A DNA stretch of 64,000 nucleotides from NCBI GenBank assembly GCA_958295765.1, contig CATQHB010000002.1, forward strand, positions 1,004,091 through 1,068,090, written 5' to 3'. The notes below the pieces were generated by a model. That model was not told the DNA's origin. It searched no databases and saw nothing but the letters and a program-made list of their open reading frames with translations. How positions within the stretch are numbered: position 1 is the stretch's first letter; each line of letters begins with the position of its first letter. The DNA is from an uncultured Dehalococcoidia bacterium. GTDB taxonomy: Bacteria > Chloroflexota > Dehalococcoidia > Lucifugimonadales > UBA3495. Shown here piece after piece: positions 43,358-52,173 of the stretch. The position numbers and the translations under genes were made by a program.

Positions 43358-44233
43358 CTATATCACTAACTCCAGTGGTATGGTTACATTTATAACCGTG
43401 CCTGGATACTCAACGGCAGTATTCTCTTCCTTAATTTCACCGTCTCCTGAAAGGGTAATTATACCACTCCCGGAGCGTATCACCATTCGGCGGCTTTGTT
43501 CCAGTTGTACGTTGTGCGTCAAATGGGCTAGGCCATATCCCCGGTGGCTATGACCAATGGAGGTTACGCCTTCTTCCAGCGCTTTCCTGATGGCGCTGCT
43601 GTCTCGGTCAATACCGGCCAGTTCCCGGTTCTTACTCAGGGAGTTTCGAATTCCGATACCGGAGTCGGCAACGGCAATCTCAATCGCCGGTCCGGAGTCA
43701 TAGTCGTACTTTTGCGCTAAAACGAATCCGCCATTACTCTCGGCGTGATACAAAGCATTGGTCGTCAACTCGCTGAATATCTCATAACACTCATCCAACA
43801 GGCTGGAGTAACTCGACAGGGCCGAATCGAATTTCAGCTCCATTTCCTCAGACAGTCGGTCTATATCCGGCCCGTTCCTGAAATGGAAACACGACACTAG
43901 CGGTTCTACCGGGTTATATTCCGGCAATGCTGCTGCGGTCTCCACCACCTCAAAATCGCAAAACTCCCCTAAGGCGTCCATTATCCCGGCCCGGCGCCAG
44001 TAAGTCCGCACTACGTTGCTATGGGGCATAGTCAGGGCGATTCTGCGGTTGTCCCCTGCCCGGCAGATCCGATCCATAACCGCCAACAGGCTGACCATTC
44101 CCGCCGGCCGGGTGAAAGTGGTGGCGGAGAAGTCAAAAGCCAGCCGGCCGGCGCCGGTGGCCGGCGGCATAAATGGGTCAACGGCATAGACCGTTTCCAC
44201 TTGGGCCGGCGCTTTCAGAACATTCCGGTTCAC
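43358..44233 (-). CDS. GHKL (HATPase_c) ATP-binding protein with N-terminal STAS-like region
   Basis: The protein is 291 aa with a GTG start at 44233 after AAGGAG. The N-terminal ~115 residues have a STAS-like pattern: LAFDFSATTFTRPAGMVSLL, RRIALTMPHSNVVRTYWRRAG, in parts. The C-terminal part has ATPase boxes in order: N-box IFSELTTNALYHAE near residue 155, G1 VADSGIGIRNS near 188, and G2 SHRGYGLAHLTHNVQ near 235. There is no H-box or dimerisation helix, so it is not a classical histidine kinase; it resembles anti-sigma-type or Gyrase/Hsp90-fold switches. It is followed by the STAS-like gene. Codon and base composition look less GC-rich than its neighbours. The regulated target is unknown. 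Confidence 0.78.
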   Translation of the reverse strand: MNRNVLKAPAQVETVYAVDPFMPPATGAGRLAFDFSATTFTRPAGMVSLLAVMDRICRAGDNRRIALTMPHSNVVRTYWRRAGIMDALGEFCDFEVVETAAALPEYNPVEPLVSCFHFRNGPDIDRLSEEMELKFDSALSSYSSLLDECYEIFSELTTNALYHAESNGGFVLAQKYDYDSGPAIEIAVADSGIGIRNSLSKNRELAGIDRDSSAIRKALEEGVTSIGHSHRGYGLAHLTHNVQLEQSRRMVIRSGSGIITLSGDGEIKEENTAVEYPGTVINVTIPLELVI

Positions 44234-44260
44234 CGGTTGGCCGCTCCTTTACCCTTGACT

Positions 44261-45772
44261 CTACCCCTGCCCCTCATTCGCCAGGGGGCGGGAAATCAGG
44301 TCTTTGATGCGCCGGGTGGTCTCGGCCTGGTCATAGGCCCGGAGCAGGTTTATCCGGTTGCGGTTGGGGTCGCCGCCGTGCCAGTATTCGTACACCTCCT
44401 GCCTCATCCCGAAATCGGAAATCGCCAGGTCGTGGGCCAGGCGGTAGAGCCGGGACTTATACTCCACGTCCACGTCCTTGCCGCGCATATACTTATCCAG
44501 GTAGGCCCGCAGTTCCGGGTTAGCCAAATCCCCCTCGCTGGGCTGCATAATGATGCCGGAGCCGGCAATCTCCCGCAGCAACTGCACCATCCGGGCCGAC
44601 ATCTGGGCGAAAAAGATGTTCATTCCGTTCAGGTCGCCCAGGGACAGCAGGCTTTCCCCGGCCCCTACATCCACCATAAAGGCGGTATGCTCCAGGCCGT
44701 CCAGGGCATGGCGCCACATCTCGGTATAGGTTGCCATCTCGCCCAGCTTGGCGGCCACCTCCCGGTACTCAATGACGCCGATCGCCTCGGCAATCAGGGT
44801 CGCCACCCCGGTCATCAGTTTCATCCGCTCGTGGATGCGGCAGAGGTTGGGCCAGCCTTGGAAGTTGGTGCCGCTGCCCAACTGACGCAGCAGGGGCGTG
44901 GAATCGTAGAGCATAAATAGCCGCTCCCAGGGCACCAGCACCTGCTCAAAGAAAAGCATGGCGTCCTGCTCGTCGTAGCGCCGGCCCAGGGGATGGCCGA
45001 AACCGCCGTAGCCCCCGGACACCGGCTCCCGGCAGAGAATTTTCAGGCCGGGGCTGGCGGTGGGAATGGCAAAGGCCAGGATGCAGTTGGGGTCGGAGCG
45101 GCGCAGGAAGGTGGCGGACAGGGAGACGTAGGTTTCGTTGCTGATGGGGGCGGCGGTCGCCAACTGCTTGCCGCCGGAAATGATGATGCCGTCGGACGTT
45201 TCCTCGACCACGTGCAGGGCCAGTTCCTCCTCAATAGGGTTGCGCGGTTCGTTCTGGGGCTGCTGGCTGCGGTCAACCTGGGGGTCGCCCAGGGCGTGGG
45301 TCAGGAACAGGTCATTTTCCTGGCAATAGCGGTGATAGTTGACGATGTTCTCGCCAAAGTCGCAGCGGGGATGGGGGACGGCGCCCAGGGCGGCGCGCAG
45401 GGCGTAGAGGGCGATGATGTGGGGGGCCAGGATGTCCGGGCTGCGCCCCAACTGGCCCCAGCTTTGTTCGTTCCAGATTTCGCTGTTGCGGCGTTTGCGT
45501 TTCAGGTCGGCGGCGGCCCGGGGCAGCAGCCAGGAATAGCTGCAACGATTGCCGGTTTCCGGCGATCGGAAGGTCATTTCCTCCCGGAAGGCGTCGGAGT
45601 CCTGCAAGTCGTAAATGCGGGCCAATTCCTGCACCATTCCGGCAAAGGCCGGGTGGGTCGGCACGTCGGCCACCCTTTTCCCGTCCAGCCAGACCTCCCG
45701 GCCGTCCCGCAGGCTCTCAATGTAACGGGCGCCGGTCATTGCGCCCTGGGCGGTAGAAACGTCCAACGTCAT
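44261..45772 (-). CDS. 4-hydroxyphenylacetate 3-monooxygenase (HpaB) family oxygenase
   Basis: The protein is 503 aa, the family length. HpaB-type segments are GARYIESLRDGREVWLDGKRV in parts near residue 15, VEETSDGIIISGGKQLATAA in parts with NETYVS near 205-235, VLVPWERLFMLYD, CRIHERMKLMTGVATLIAEA in parts near residue 320, and SGSGIIMQPSEGD-like IAGSGIIMQPSEGD near 410. The FADH2-dependent enzymes hydroxylate phenolic substrates to catechols; some relatives are 4-hydroxybutyryl-CoA dehydratases, but these carry Fe-S cysteines that I do not see. The reductase HpaC is not in the window. The VOC protein encoded 92 bases upstream, similar to ring-cleaving dioxygenases, fits an aromatic pathway. 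Confidence 0.88.
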   Translation of the reverse strand: MTLDVSTAQGAMTGARYIESLRDGREVWLDGKRVADVPTHPAFAGMVQELARIYDLQDSDAFREEMTFRSPETGNRCSYSWLLPRAAADLKRKRRNSEIWNEQSWGQLGRSPDILAPHIIALYALRAALGAVPHPRCDFGENIVNYHRYCQENDLFLTHALGDPQVDRSQQPQNEPRNPIEEELALHVVEETSDGIIISGGKQLATAAPISNETYVSLSATFLRRSDPNCILAFAIPTASPGLKILCREPVSGGYGGFGHPLGRRYDEQDAMLFFEQVLVPWERLFMLYDSTPLLRQLGSGTNFQGWPNLCRIHERMKLMTGVATLIAEAIGVIEYREVAAKLGEMATYTEMWRHALDGLEHTAFMVDVGAGESLLSLGDLNGMNIFFAQMSARMVQLLREIAGSGIIMQPSEGDLANPELRAYLDKYMRGKDVDVEYKSRLYRLAHDLAISDFGMRQEVYEYWHGGDPNRNRINLLRAYDQAETTRRIKDLISRPLANEGQG

Positions 45773-45864
45773 TACAATCCTCCTGGAATCGGTGGTGGAG
45801 AAGGAAAAGGTAAGGGGCAGGTTATTGCAACCCGCCCCCGTACCAGCGTAACCGGTAAGTCTCC

Positions 45865-46383
45865 CTAGTCGGCCAGGCCGACGGGCAGCTTGGCGCCCTG
45901 GAACGGCCCCTCGGTAGCCTCAAAGCTCTGAGAGAAGGCCAGGAGTTCATCATCGGACTGGGTATCCAGGTCAATGGGGCGGCCAAAGCCCTGCTTGACC
46001 ACGTAGCCGGTCTTGTAATAGACCTCGCCCACGTTGCCCTCCGGGTCGTGGAAGTAGATGCTGTGGGAAATGCCGTGGGTAACGGTGCGGATGATGGGCG
46101 TCCCCTCGGCCTGGAATCGGCGGTTCAGTTCCCGCAGGGCGGCCATATCCGGCACGATAAAGGACACCTGGCCCACGTTCTGCGTGCGGGGCCGGTTCTC
46201 GTTGGCCTGGCCCAGGTTCAGTTCGTGATGCTCATTATCCGGGTCGGCGCTGAGGAAGCAACTGCCCCGCTCCGGGTCCTCGTCGGTAACGGTCAGGCCG
46301 AGGACGCGGGTATAAAAGTCCCGCATCGTCAGAAAGTCGTCGCAGATAATCCCTACGTGGCCCAAGTTAGAAATCAGAGACAT
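45865..46383 (-). CDS. VOC-family protein resembling extradiol ring-cleavage dioxygenase
   Basis: The protein is 172 aa from the ATG at 46383 (AGGAGGTAAGGCT upstream). It is a single VOC module pair: LGHVGIICDDFLTMRDFYTR, in parts, near residues 7-25 with one metal His; HHELNLGQ near residue 55; VGQVSFIVPDMAALREL near 72; and HSIYFHDPEGNVGEVYYKTG, in parts, near 105-125 with the third ligand Glu. The pattern of His, His and Glu fits Fe(II)/Mn(II) catechol 2,3-dioxygenase-like enzymes, though glyoxalase-type isomerases share it. Being next to the HpaB-type monooxygenase gene suggests it opens the catechol produced. The substrate is not proven. Confidence 0.82.
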   Translation of the reverse strand: MSLISNLGHVGIICDDFLTMRDFYTRVLGLTVTDEDPERGSCFLSADPDNEHHELNLGQANENRPRTQNVGQVSFIVPDMAALRELNRRFQAEGTPIIRTVTHGISHSIYFHDPEGNVGEVYYKTGYVVKQGFGRPIDLDTQSDDELLAFSQSFEATEGPFQGAKLPVGLAD

Positions 46384-46528
46384 AGCCTTACCTCCTTGCT
46401 GTAACGTGGCGTTAATGGTATCACCACCAGGTAGCGGTGGCAACCGGGGTTAGTTGGCCGGGCGGGGCAATGGCACCTTAACCGGGGCAACCCAGGCAAC
46501 CCAACCTAAACAACCCAACCCGGGCAAC

Positions 46529-46625
46529 CGTCGTTCCGGCGAAAGCCGGAATCCAGGAAATCCTACCGGAAAGGGGTGTCCCGGCTACCGAGGGTTCTGG
46601 ATTCCGGCTTTCGCCGGAACGACGG
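46529..46625. repeat. Repeat family B, full copy (gap 46384-46686)
   Basis: CGTCGTTCCGGCGAAAGCCG ... CTTTCGCCGGAACGACGG. Preceded by several AACCCAACC-type short repeats. No gene is seen in the 303-bp gap. Confidence 0.85.
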
Positions 46626-46686
46626 GTTTATGCAAAAATACACTGAGATAATCTCTGTGTCTGTGGTTAAAAACGTCCTTGATGCG

Positions 46687-47703
46687 CTAACGAGTTTCAG
46701 CGGTTCCACTGCTTATGACAAATTCGCCTTCGCTCTTGGTATCGGCGATGTCAAAACCAACGCCTAGCTCAATAAAGTCGGCCACCTCGTCATAATCATC
46801 GGCAGCCGTTTCCGCCGCCCGCTCGCTACTGAACAATAGCACAAAGTCGGAATTAATCTTCTCCGCGGCGACATCGTATCCGGTGAATGCGGATCCGTAG
46901 CCTTGGCAACGCTTTATCGCCTTGCAGGGGTCATCGACGGAGGCGACAACGGTTGGTGCTTCTCCCAACTTCTCCAAGATGCGCTTCAGGTCGCTATCCT
47001 CCCCATCCGTCAGCGAACCGGAACCCCGGTACAGATTATTGAGCACACCTTCAACGGCATCTTCCGACGGAGACACGATGATATATCCGGTTGCTCCTTT
47101 TTCTATAAGGGCGTAGTTCATCCAGCCGTCCCAAAACGGAATGTTCCCATCAATCACCACTGGAGCCGGGGCATAGTTCGTCCAGCCTTCCCAAATCTCG
47201 TACCCCCGGTATGAGTTCTTCTCGTAACCGGCGTCCATCAAATCGTCTCGCGTGTCTTCGAATTGGAAAGCACCTTTCAGCAGCAGAACCTCTGAATCTA
47301 TTATCGCAAGTATGTATTCGTCCACTTCCTCAAAATCTATTTCCACATCTAGAATCCGAGTATCTCCGTCCAGATTCAGGTCTTCATTCAGGAACCCCTT
47401 CACGGGAATACCGTATTCCTGGTGATACTCATCCAGCATAATCGCTGGAATATCCCAGATGATTATCACTCCGGTATCCTCCGGAACCAGTTCCAGTGTT
47501 GAGTCGGGCATAGGCAGCCCGCCGCCCAAAACCAGTTTCAGCGCCACCGCTATGATGATGACAATCAAAACCACGCCGGCACCGCCGCCGATGAGGAACC
47601 ACTTGTTGATGAAGCTCGGCTTACCGGAAGATTGGATAGGTAGGGAGGATGAGTATTCTGAGGTTGATTCGGGGGCTTCACCGGGAGTTTCGTGCGTTGC
47701 CAT
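46687..47703 (-). CDS. Single-pass membrane-anchored acidic protein, unknown function
   Basis: The protein is 338 aa. The N-terminal ~33 residues are Ser/Glu-rich and lack a signal peptide. One membrane helix follows at about residues 36-60 (FLIGGGAGVVLIVIIIAVAL). The remaining ~275 residues are outside, very acidic, with repeated Trp/Tyr segments (GYEIWEGWTNYAPAPVV, IPFWDGWMNYALIEKGATG) and two Cys (DPCKAIKRCQGYG). ELVPEDTGVIIIWDIPAIML opens the exposed part. The layout resembles bacterial proteins that measure their own membrane surroundings (DUF3352-like), but I do not recognise a family with certainty. Codon use is less GC-rich than in the flanking genes. A 263-bp non-coding gap lies upstream. 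Confidence 0.75.
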   Translation of the reverse strand: MATHETPGEAPESTSEYSSSLPIQSSGKPSFINKWFLIGGGAGVVLIVIIIAVALKLVLGGGLPMPDSTLELVPEDTGVIIIWDIPAIMLDEYHQEYGIPVKGFLNEDLNLDGDTRILDVEIDFEEVDEYILAIIDSEVLLLKGAFQFEDTRDDLMDAGYEKNSYRGYEIWEGWTNYAPAPVVIDGNIPFWDGWMNYALIEKGATGYIIVSPSEDAVEGVLNNLYRGSGSLTDGEDSDLKRILEKLGEAPTVVASVDDPCKAIKRCQGYGSAFTGYDVAAEKINSDFVLLFSSERAAETAADDYDEVADFIELGVGFDIADTKSEGEFVISSGTAETR

Positions 47704-47966
47704 TTTGTCATCTCCTTTTATAAATATACCGTTCTGAAAGAGCGGAGCGCACGAAGATACACCGGCCTTGGCAACGAATATGTTACTCTCCGTCCAATCG
47801 TCCTGTAAATCCCATTCTCATTTCGGAGGCCAACAGACAACCAGCTCAAATCCTCCTATCCCTTTATCGCCGCGGTGCTCAGCTCGTCCAATTTTTCCTA
47901 AAAACCCGGTGTAATTCGGGCGGGCCTCCGGCACCTGCTGACGCATCCATTGCATCTTAAGCAAAC
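47704..47966. other. Non-coding gap with no recognised element
   Basis: 263 bp of moderate GC between two minus-strand genes. I see no repeat of families A-E, no RNA gene and no convincing ORF. Confidence 0.5.
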
Positions 47967-48590
47967 CTAAACCGCCCCCAGCACCACCTGAACTATTTTC
48001 TTTTCCAGCGCCAGGGCCAGTTGCCCGGCCAGTTCCAGGCGGTCATGGTCGCCGACGGTGCCGACGAAGGCTACGCCCAGGATGCGCCCGACCCGGAAGT
48101 CGATGACGGTGGAGGATACTACTCCCTGGGGGCCGCCCTGCAAAACCTTCAGGGCCACCGACTCGTCAAAAAAGCCGGACGGCTCCAGCCGTTGCACCGA
48201 AATTAGCTGGGCGCCATCCCCGACGCTCTCCCCTACGTTGTCCTCAAAGTCCTTCAGGAAAATATCGGTCATCCAGCCGGAAACCGACTCCGGGCGGTCG
48301 AACAGGTGGGCCACGGTGGAGCCGACGAAGTTGAACCCGTCGTAGATGTTCATCTCGGCGGTGGGGCCAAACTCCCGCATATAGCCGTTAATCCGCCCGG
48401 CCCGGCGGAACCGGGCCTCGGTGCTGCCGGCGAACCCGTGTTCGGCCATATTGGTGTTGTCCAGCACGCCCACCCGCACCGGTTGATACCCCTGGAACTC
48501 CGGCGGCAAGTCGGCCTTATCCAGCGTCATATACTCCAGGTCGCCCTCGGCAACCCGGAAAGTGGCCCGCTCCAACGCTGCGCTCGTCAA
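47967..48590 (-). CDS. Uncharacterised protein downstream of a BNR-repeat gene
   Basis: The protein is 207 aa when started at the TTG at 48590, which follows GGGAGGTTTCCA; an in-frame start at 48629 lies upstream of that site. The sequence is soluble with no signal peptide: LERATFRVAEGDLEYMTLDK in parts, VRVGVLDNTNMAEHGFAGST, NIYDGFNFVGSTVAHLF, FLKDFEDNVGESVGDGAQLI in parts, VLQGGPQGVVSSTVIDFRVG in parts, and LAGQLALALEKKI near the end. It shows a mix of strands and helices. I do not recognise a family. It begins 72 bases after the BNR-repeat gene stops and is probably co-transcribed with it. Confidence 0.7.
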   Translation of the reverse strand: MTSAALERATFRVAEGDLEYMTLDKADLPPEFQGYQPVRVGVLDNTNMAEHGFAGSTEARFRRAGRINGYMREFGPTAEMNIYDGFNFVGSTVAHLFDRPESVSGWMTDIFLKDFEDNVGESVGDGAQLISVQRLEPSGFFDESVALKVLQGGPQGVVSSTVIDFRVGRILGVAFVGTVGDHDRLELAGQLALALEKKIVQVVLGAV

Positions 48591-48662
48591 TGGAAACCTC
48601 CCTGAACCTTTTCCCGCGCCCCGGCCCACTCTCTAATGAGAAGGCCGGGGCGCCGGCGTAAA

Positions 48663-49739
48663 CTACCCGCAAACCATGGGGTAAACGTGGCGACCGCGGA
48701 ACATCTCGCCGGGAACCCGGCTCTTTGACCAGGTTTCGCCCCCGTCCTGGCTGCGGAAAACCAGGCCGTCCCGGTCGCAGCAAAAGACGTGGGCCGGCGC
48801 CGCCGGGTCAATGGCAATCTGGAACATCCGGCTGGGCGCCAACTCGCCCAAATCGACCCGCTCCCAGGTCTCCCCGGCGTCCCGGCTGCGCACCAGGACC
48901 CCGGCCTCCTCGGTGCCCGGAGGCGCGCTGCCGCCGCCGGCGCCGGCCGCCAGATACATCGTATTGGCATCATCCGGGGCCACCACCAGATCCCGGCAGT
49001 AGCTCCCGCCCGGGAACATCTCGTCAATGTTGACGAACTCCCAATTGGCCCCCCGGTTGCGGCTGCGGAACATCGCCAACTGGGTGATGATATAGACCAG
49101 GCCCGGCGCCGTGGGGTTCACCTGCACCCCGTGCAAATCGACCGGCCCGGTGCGGGTATAGTGGCCGTCGGTGATGGACTCCCAGTTGTCGCCGCCGTCC
49201 CGACTGGCGACCAGGCCGCCCACCTCGATGGCCCCGTAAACGTCCTGAGGGTTGTGGGCGTCCAGGGCCAGGCCGATGACCCGTTTCACGATGGGATAGG
49301 GGTTCATCGTGATGTGGGGAAAAGAGATGTTCTTGGTGTTGGTCTTTTGCCAGGTGGCCCCGCCGTCCTCGGAGCGGGAGATGACGCAGCGGTCATAGCC
49401 GGCGTACATCACCTGCGGGTTCTGCGGGTGGGCCGCCAGGGACCATACGTCGCCTTGGGGTGAGTCGGTGGCCTCCCAATTTTCGCCCCGGTCGTCGCTG
49501 CGATAGACGCCGGCCTGAGTGCCGGCGTAGAGCGTCGCCGGGTTTTGGGGATGCACCAGCAAGGCCCGCACTTGGGGGTCGGCGGGCAGGCCCCGGGTAA
49601 TCTCCTGCCAATCGTCAGCGCCGCCGGCCTGCCGGTAGAGGCCGCCGCCGCCCAGGGGCGTACCCTGCGCCCCCACAATCAGCGCCCCCTCGCCGGCGAT
49701 GCCTACGTAAACGTGGGTTTGGTGCTGTTCCGTTGTCAT
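48663..49739 (-). CDS. BNR/Asp-box repeat beta-propeller protein (sialidase-fold/YCF48-like)
   Basis: The protein is 358 aa from the ATG at 49739, which follows GGGAGGGATAAAA. It contains several Asp-box repeats of the form S-x-D-x-G-x-x-W: YRSDDRGENWEAT, SRSEDGGATWQKT, ASRDGGDNWESIT, RSRNRGANWEFVN, RSRDAGETWERVD and FRSQDGGETWSKS. This implies a 6- or 7-bladed propeller. Many Chloroflexota and Acidobacteria carry such proteins annotated as glycosyl hydrolase or photosystem II assembly-like factor without known activity. There is no signal peptide. No sialidase Arg triad can be confirmed. It shares a transcript with the unknown gene downstream. Confidence 0.82.
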   Translation of the reverse strand: MTTEQHQTHVYVGIAGEGALIVGAQGTPLGGGGLYRQAGGADDWQEITRGLPADPQVRALLVHPQNPATLYAGTQAGVYRSDDRGENWEATDSPQGDVWSLAAHPQNPQVMYAGYDRCVISRSEDGGATWQKTNTKNISFPHITMNPYPIVKRVIGLALDAHNPQDVYGAIEVGGLVASRDGGDNWESITDGHYTRTGPVDLHGVQVNPTAPGLVYIITQLAMFRSRNRGANWEFVNIDEMFPGGSYCRDLVVAPDDANTMYLAAGAGGGSAPPGTEEAGVLVRSRDAGETWERVDLGELAPSRMFQIAIDPAAPAHVFCCDRDGLVFRSQDGGETWSKSRVPGEMFRGRHVYPMVCG

Positions 49740-50000
49740 TTTTATCCCTCCCGTATCAATCCTTTTCCCGGCTAAGGCCCGGGGCGGATAATACCCCTGG
49801 ATTGTTCTGCTAATCGCCCGGCTTGTCAAGGGGTAAGGGGGGCCGGGCGGTGGCGGGATTACTTTTAATCAGCGTGTTTTCCTGGTGCAGAATTTCTTTG
49901 CGGAGCTGAAACAGTTTCGGGGAATAGCTACTAGATACACCAAGCTCTGTATTAGCTACCAAGTTTAGACGCCGCTATCCAGTCTATAAGAACGCACTGA

Positions 50001-50030
50001 CTGACGGTACTGGACAGACTATGCTAATAT
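50001..50030 (+). promoter_or_regulatory. Candidate promoter of the methyltransferase-HNH gene (gap 49740-50058)
   Basis: CTGACG (50001-50006), an 18-base spacer and TAATAT (50025-50030) with an upstream TG. GAGGAG precedes the ATG at 50059. The 319-bp gap has no gene or A-E repeat, and GC drops from about 49880 on. Confidence 0.5.
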
Positions 50031-50058
50031 AAAATCAAGCCATTCAGAGGAGTAAGAA

Positions 50059-51645
50059 ATGGACGGAAAGCTGAACTTTCAGAACCGGACGCTCTACCAC
50101 GGCGACAACCTGGAGTTCCTCCGGGGAATCAACAGCGGAACCATCCACCTGATAGCGACAGATCCCCCTTTCAACAAGGGTAAGGACTTTCACGCTACAC
50201 CGGACAGCCTCTCGGCCGGCGCCAGCTTTCCCGACCGCTGGAAGTGGGATAAAGACGTTCACCCAGAATGGATTGATGCCATTGAAGACAACTGGCCCAA
50301 TGTTCAGTCGGTCATTCAGTCAGCCCGCGTCTCTTACGGCAACGATATGGGGGCTTTCCTCTGCTGGCTTGGGGTACGCCTTCTTGAAATGCACCGGATT
50401 CTCCGGGACGACGGGAGTATCTACCTGCACATAGACCAAACAGCACACGCCTGGGTTAAATGCCTAATGGACGCCATATTCGGCGCCAAGAACTTCCGCA
50501 ACGAAATCATCTGGCGCAGATACGGCTCCCACAACGACGCCCGCAACTTCGGACGGGTATATGACTGTCTTTTGTTCTACGCCAAGAACCAAAAAGGGAT
50601 TTGGAACGGCGTCTATTCCGAATTGGATGCCGAATACATAGAAAAGTCCTACCGGCACAGCGACGAAAGAGGCCGATATACCACAGCGCCACTACACGCC
50701 GGAGGCTTAACCGGCGGCGGTTACCAGTTCGAGTACTACGGCTACAACCGGACTTGGAGATACCCCAAAGAACGGCTAGCCGAATTAGAAAACCAAGACC
50801 GCATACACTTTCCAGAAAAGAAAGGCGGTATGCCCCGGCGCAAAGTCTATCTGGCAGAGAACAAAGGTAAGCCCATATCCAATCTATGGGACGATATTGG
50901 AGGTCTTACAGGAAATCACGACGAGCGCACCGGCTACCCTACGCAGAAGCCGTTAGCCCTGTACGAGCGCATTATCCAGGCGTCCAGCAACCCCGGAGAC
51001 ATCGTACTCGACCCGTTCTGCGGCTGCGCCACTACACCAGTCGCCGCAGAAAGACAAGGCCGCCGGTGGCTTGGTATGGACATTTGGGACCAAGCCCACC
51101 AGATGGTACTCGACCGCCTGGAGAAAGAAGGGCTTGCGATTCCCCAAGCAAAGAAACGCCCGGGGCAACTCAAGCTAACCTTCGCCGACATCACCTATAC
51201 CCAAAGCGCACCCAACCGAACCGACGGCGACGAGATACCGGTGCCTGACCTCAAACTACGAATCCAAAGGCCAAAGGAACCTTGGGAACGGATGCTTAAC
51301 CGAGAAATCCGCTCCATATTGGAAGGCGCCCAAGCCATTGACGGACTAATCGGCTGCGCCGGGTGCGGCAGAACTATGGAACCGGAGTTCATGGAGCTTG
51401 ACCATATCCTGCCAAAGTCGGAAAACGGAGCAGATAATCTGACCAACCGCATCCTGCTCTGCCGTCCCTGCAACGGGTGGAAAAGCAACACCCTGACTAT
51501 GACCGGGCTACGCCGGCGAAACAGCCAGGCAAAGTGGATGAAAGACCGCAACCTGGCCGAGCAGGTACAGTCCAAAGCCTTGCTCAAGGCAACCAACGTC
51601 CGGGATAACTGGAATGAGTACGTTAAGGAGAAACAAGGAGTTTAA
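50059..51645 (+). CDS. Site-specific DNA methyltransferase (beta-class N6/N4) fused to a C-terminal HNH nuclease domain
   Basis: The protein is 528 aa. The methyltransferase has motif IV first (LIATDPPFNKGKDF near residues 30-43) and motif I later (VLDPFCGCATTPVAAERQGR in parts near 315-335, followed by WLGMDIW). This order defines the beta class. A middle region (FRNEIIWRRYGSHNDARNF) is typical of N6/N4 methylases. From about residue 430 to 480 an HNH domain is visible: CAGCG, FMELDHILPKSENGADNLTN, and LLCRPCNGWKS, with the zinc Cys pairs, Asp-His and Asn. Methylase and nuclease in one chain could act as a restriction-modification enzyme or a selfish element. Lower GC than flanking genes suggests transfer. 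No separate specificity gene is present. Confidence 0.87.
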   Translation: MDGKLNFQNRTLYHGDNLEFLRGINSGTIHLIATDPPFNKGKDFHATPDSLSAGASFPDRWKWDKDVHPEWIDAIEDNWPNVQSVIQSARVSYGNDMGAFLCWLGVRLLEMHRILRDDGSIYLHIDQTAHAWVKCLMDAIFGAKNFRNEIIWRRYGSHNDARNFGRVYDCLLFYAKNQKGIWNGVYSELDAEYIEKSYRHSDERGRYTTAPLHAGGLTGGGYQFEYYGYNRTWRYPKERLAELENQDRIHFPEKKGGMPRRKVYLAENKGKPISNLWDDIGGLTGNHDERTGYPTQKPLALYERIIQASSNPGDIVLDPFCGCATTPVAAERQGRRWLGMDIWDQAHQMVLDRLEKEGLAIPQAKKRPGQLKLTFADITYTQSAPNRTDGDEIPVPDLKLRIQRPKEPWERMLNREIRSILEGAQAIDGLIGCAGCGRTMEPEFMELDHILPKSENGADNLTNRILLCRPCNGWKSNTLTMTGLRRRNSQAKWMKDRNLAEQVQSKALLKATNVRDNWNEYVKEKQGV

Positions 51646-51741
51646 CCAAGTTTTGAGCGGCATCAATGAAAATCAGACCAATCATTGAAATAGCCGACAA
51701 AGGGATTCGCACCCAACGAGAAGGAGAGGCTATAACCGCTA

Positions 51742-52173
51742 ATGCAAATCCAACCACAAGAAATAATCAACAGCTTCTTAGGAAGTCTTATGGCTGGACT
51801 CCTAATCTCGTTAGCAATAGCCTTTTACAAATGGGTGTGGGAAAAAGCAATCTGGAGAGCTACCCGAGTATATAGAGCAGAGAAAGCAGTCTCCAGGATC
51901 CACGAAATAAACAAACGGAAAAACCCGGAAGACTACGATGAGTTACAAAAACTCTCAAGAGAAATATGGGACGCCATAGAAGCAATCCCCGGCGCTTACT
52001 GGCGATTCCTGTTCAGAGACGAACACCCAAACGAAATGCTGATACAATATCAACCTAAATGGCGTCAAAGCGTCAGGTCTTGCTCCAGGAGAAAACGACC
52101 TTTCCTATACTCAACAGGAGTAAACTGGCTGCTACGATACGGGATATTCCGCAACCTACCGAGAAGATTCTGA
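51742..52173 (+). CDS. Small membrane-anchored protein in the methyltransferase island
   Basis: The protein is 143 aa with ATG at 51742. The start is followed by a probable membrane helix at residues 9-33 (INSFLGSLMAGLLISLAIAF then YKWVW). The rest is basic and helical, with KAVSRIHEINKRKNPEDYDE, in parts, near residue 50 and WRFLFRDEHPNEML near 88. There is no homology I can name. It is 96 bases downstream of the methyltransferase-HNH gene and shares its lower GC, so both may belong to one transferred unit. The start is uncertain: GGAGAGG lies about 15 bases upstream, and another short frame (51666-51875) overlaps. The gap 52174-52310 after it is empty. Confidence 0.55.
   Translation: MQIQPQEIINSFLGSLMAGLLISLAIAFYKWVWEKAIWRATRVYRAEKAVSRIHEINKRKNPEDYDELQKLSREIWDAIEAIPGAYWRFLFRDEHPNEMLIQYQPKWRQSVRSCSRRKRPFLYSTGVNWLLRYGIFRNLPRRF

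Noticed and set aside
43358-44233. Sensor histidine kinase
   Set aside because: The ATP-binding boxes are present, but there is no membrane sensor, H-box or response-regulator gene.
51666-51875. 69-codon plus-strand frame after the methyltransferase
   Set aside because: It overlaps the longer frame at 51742, which has a clear membrane helix, and itself shows no pattern.
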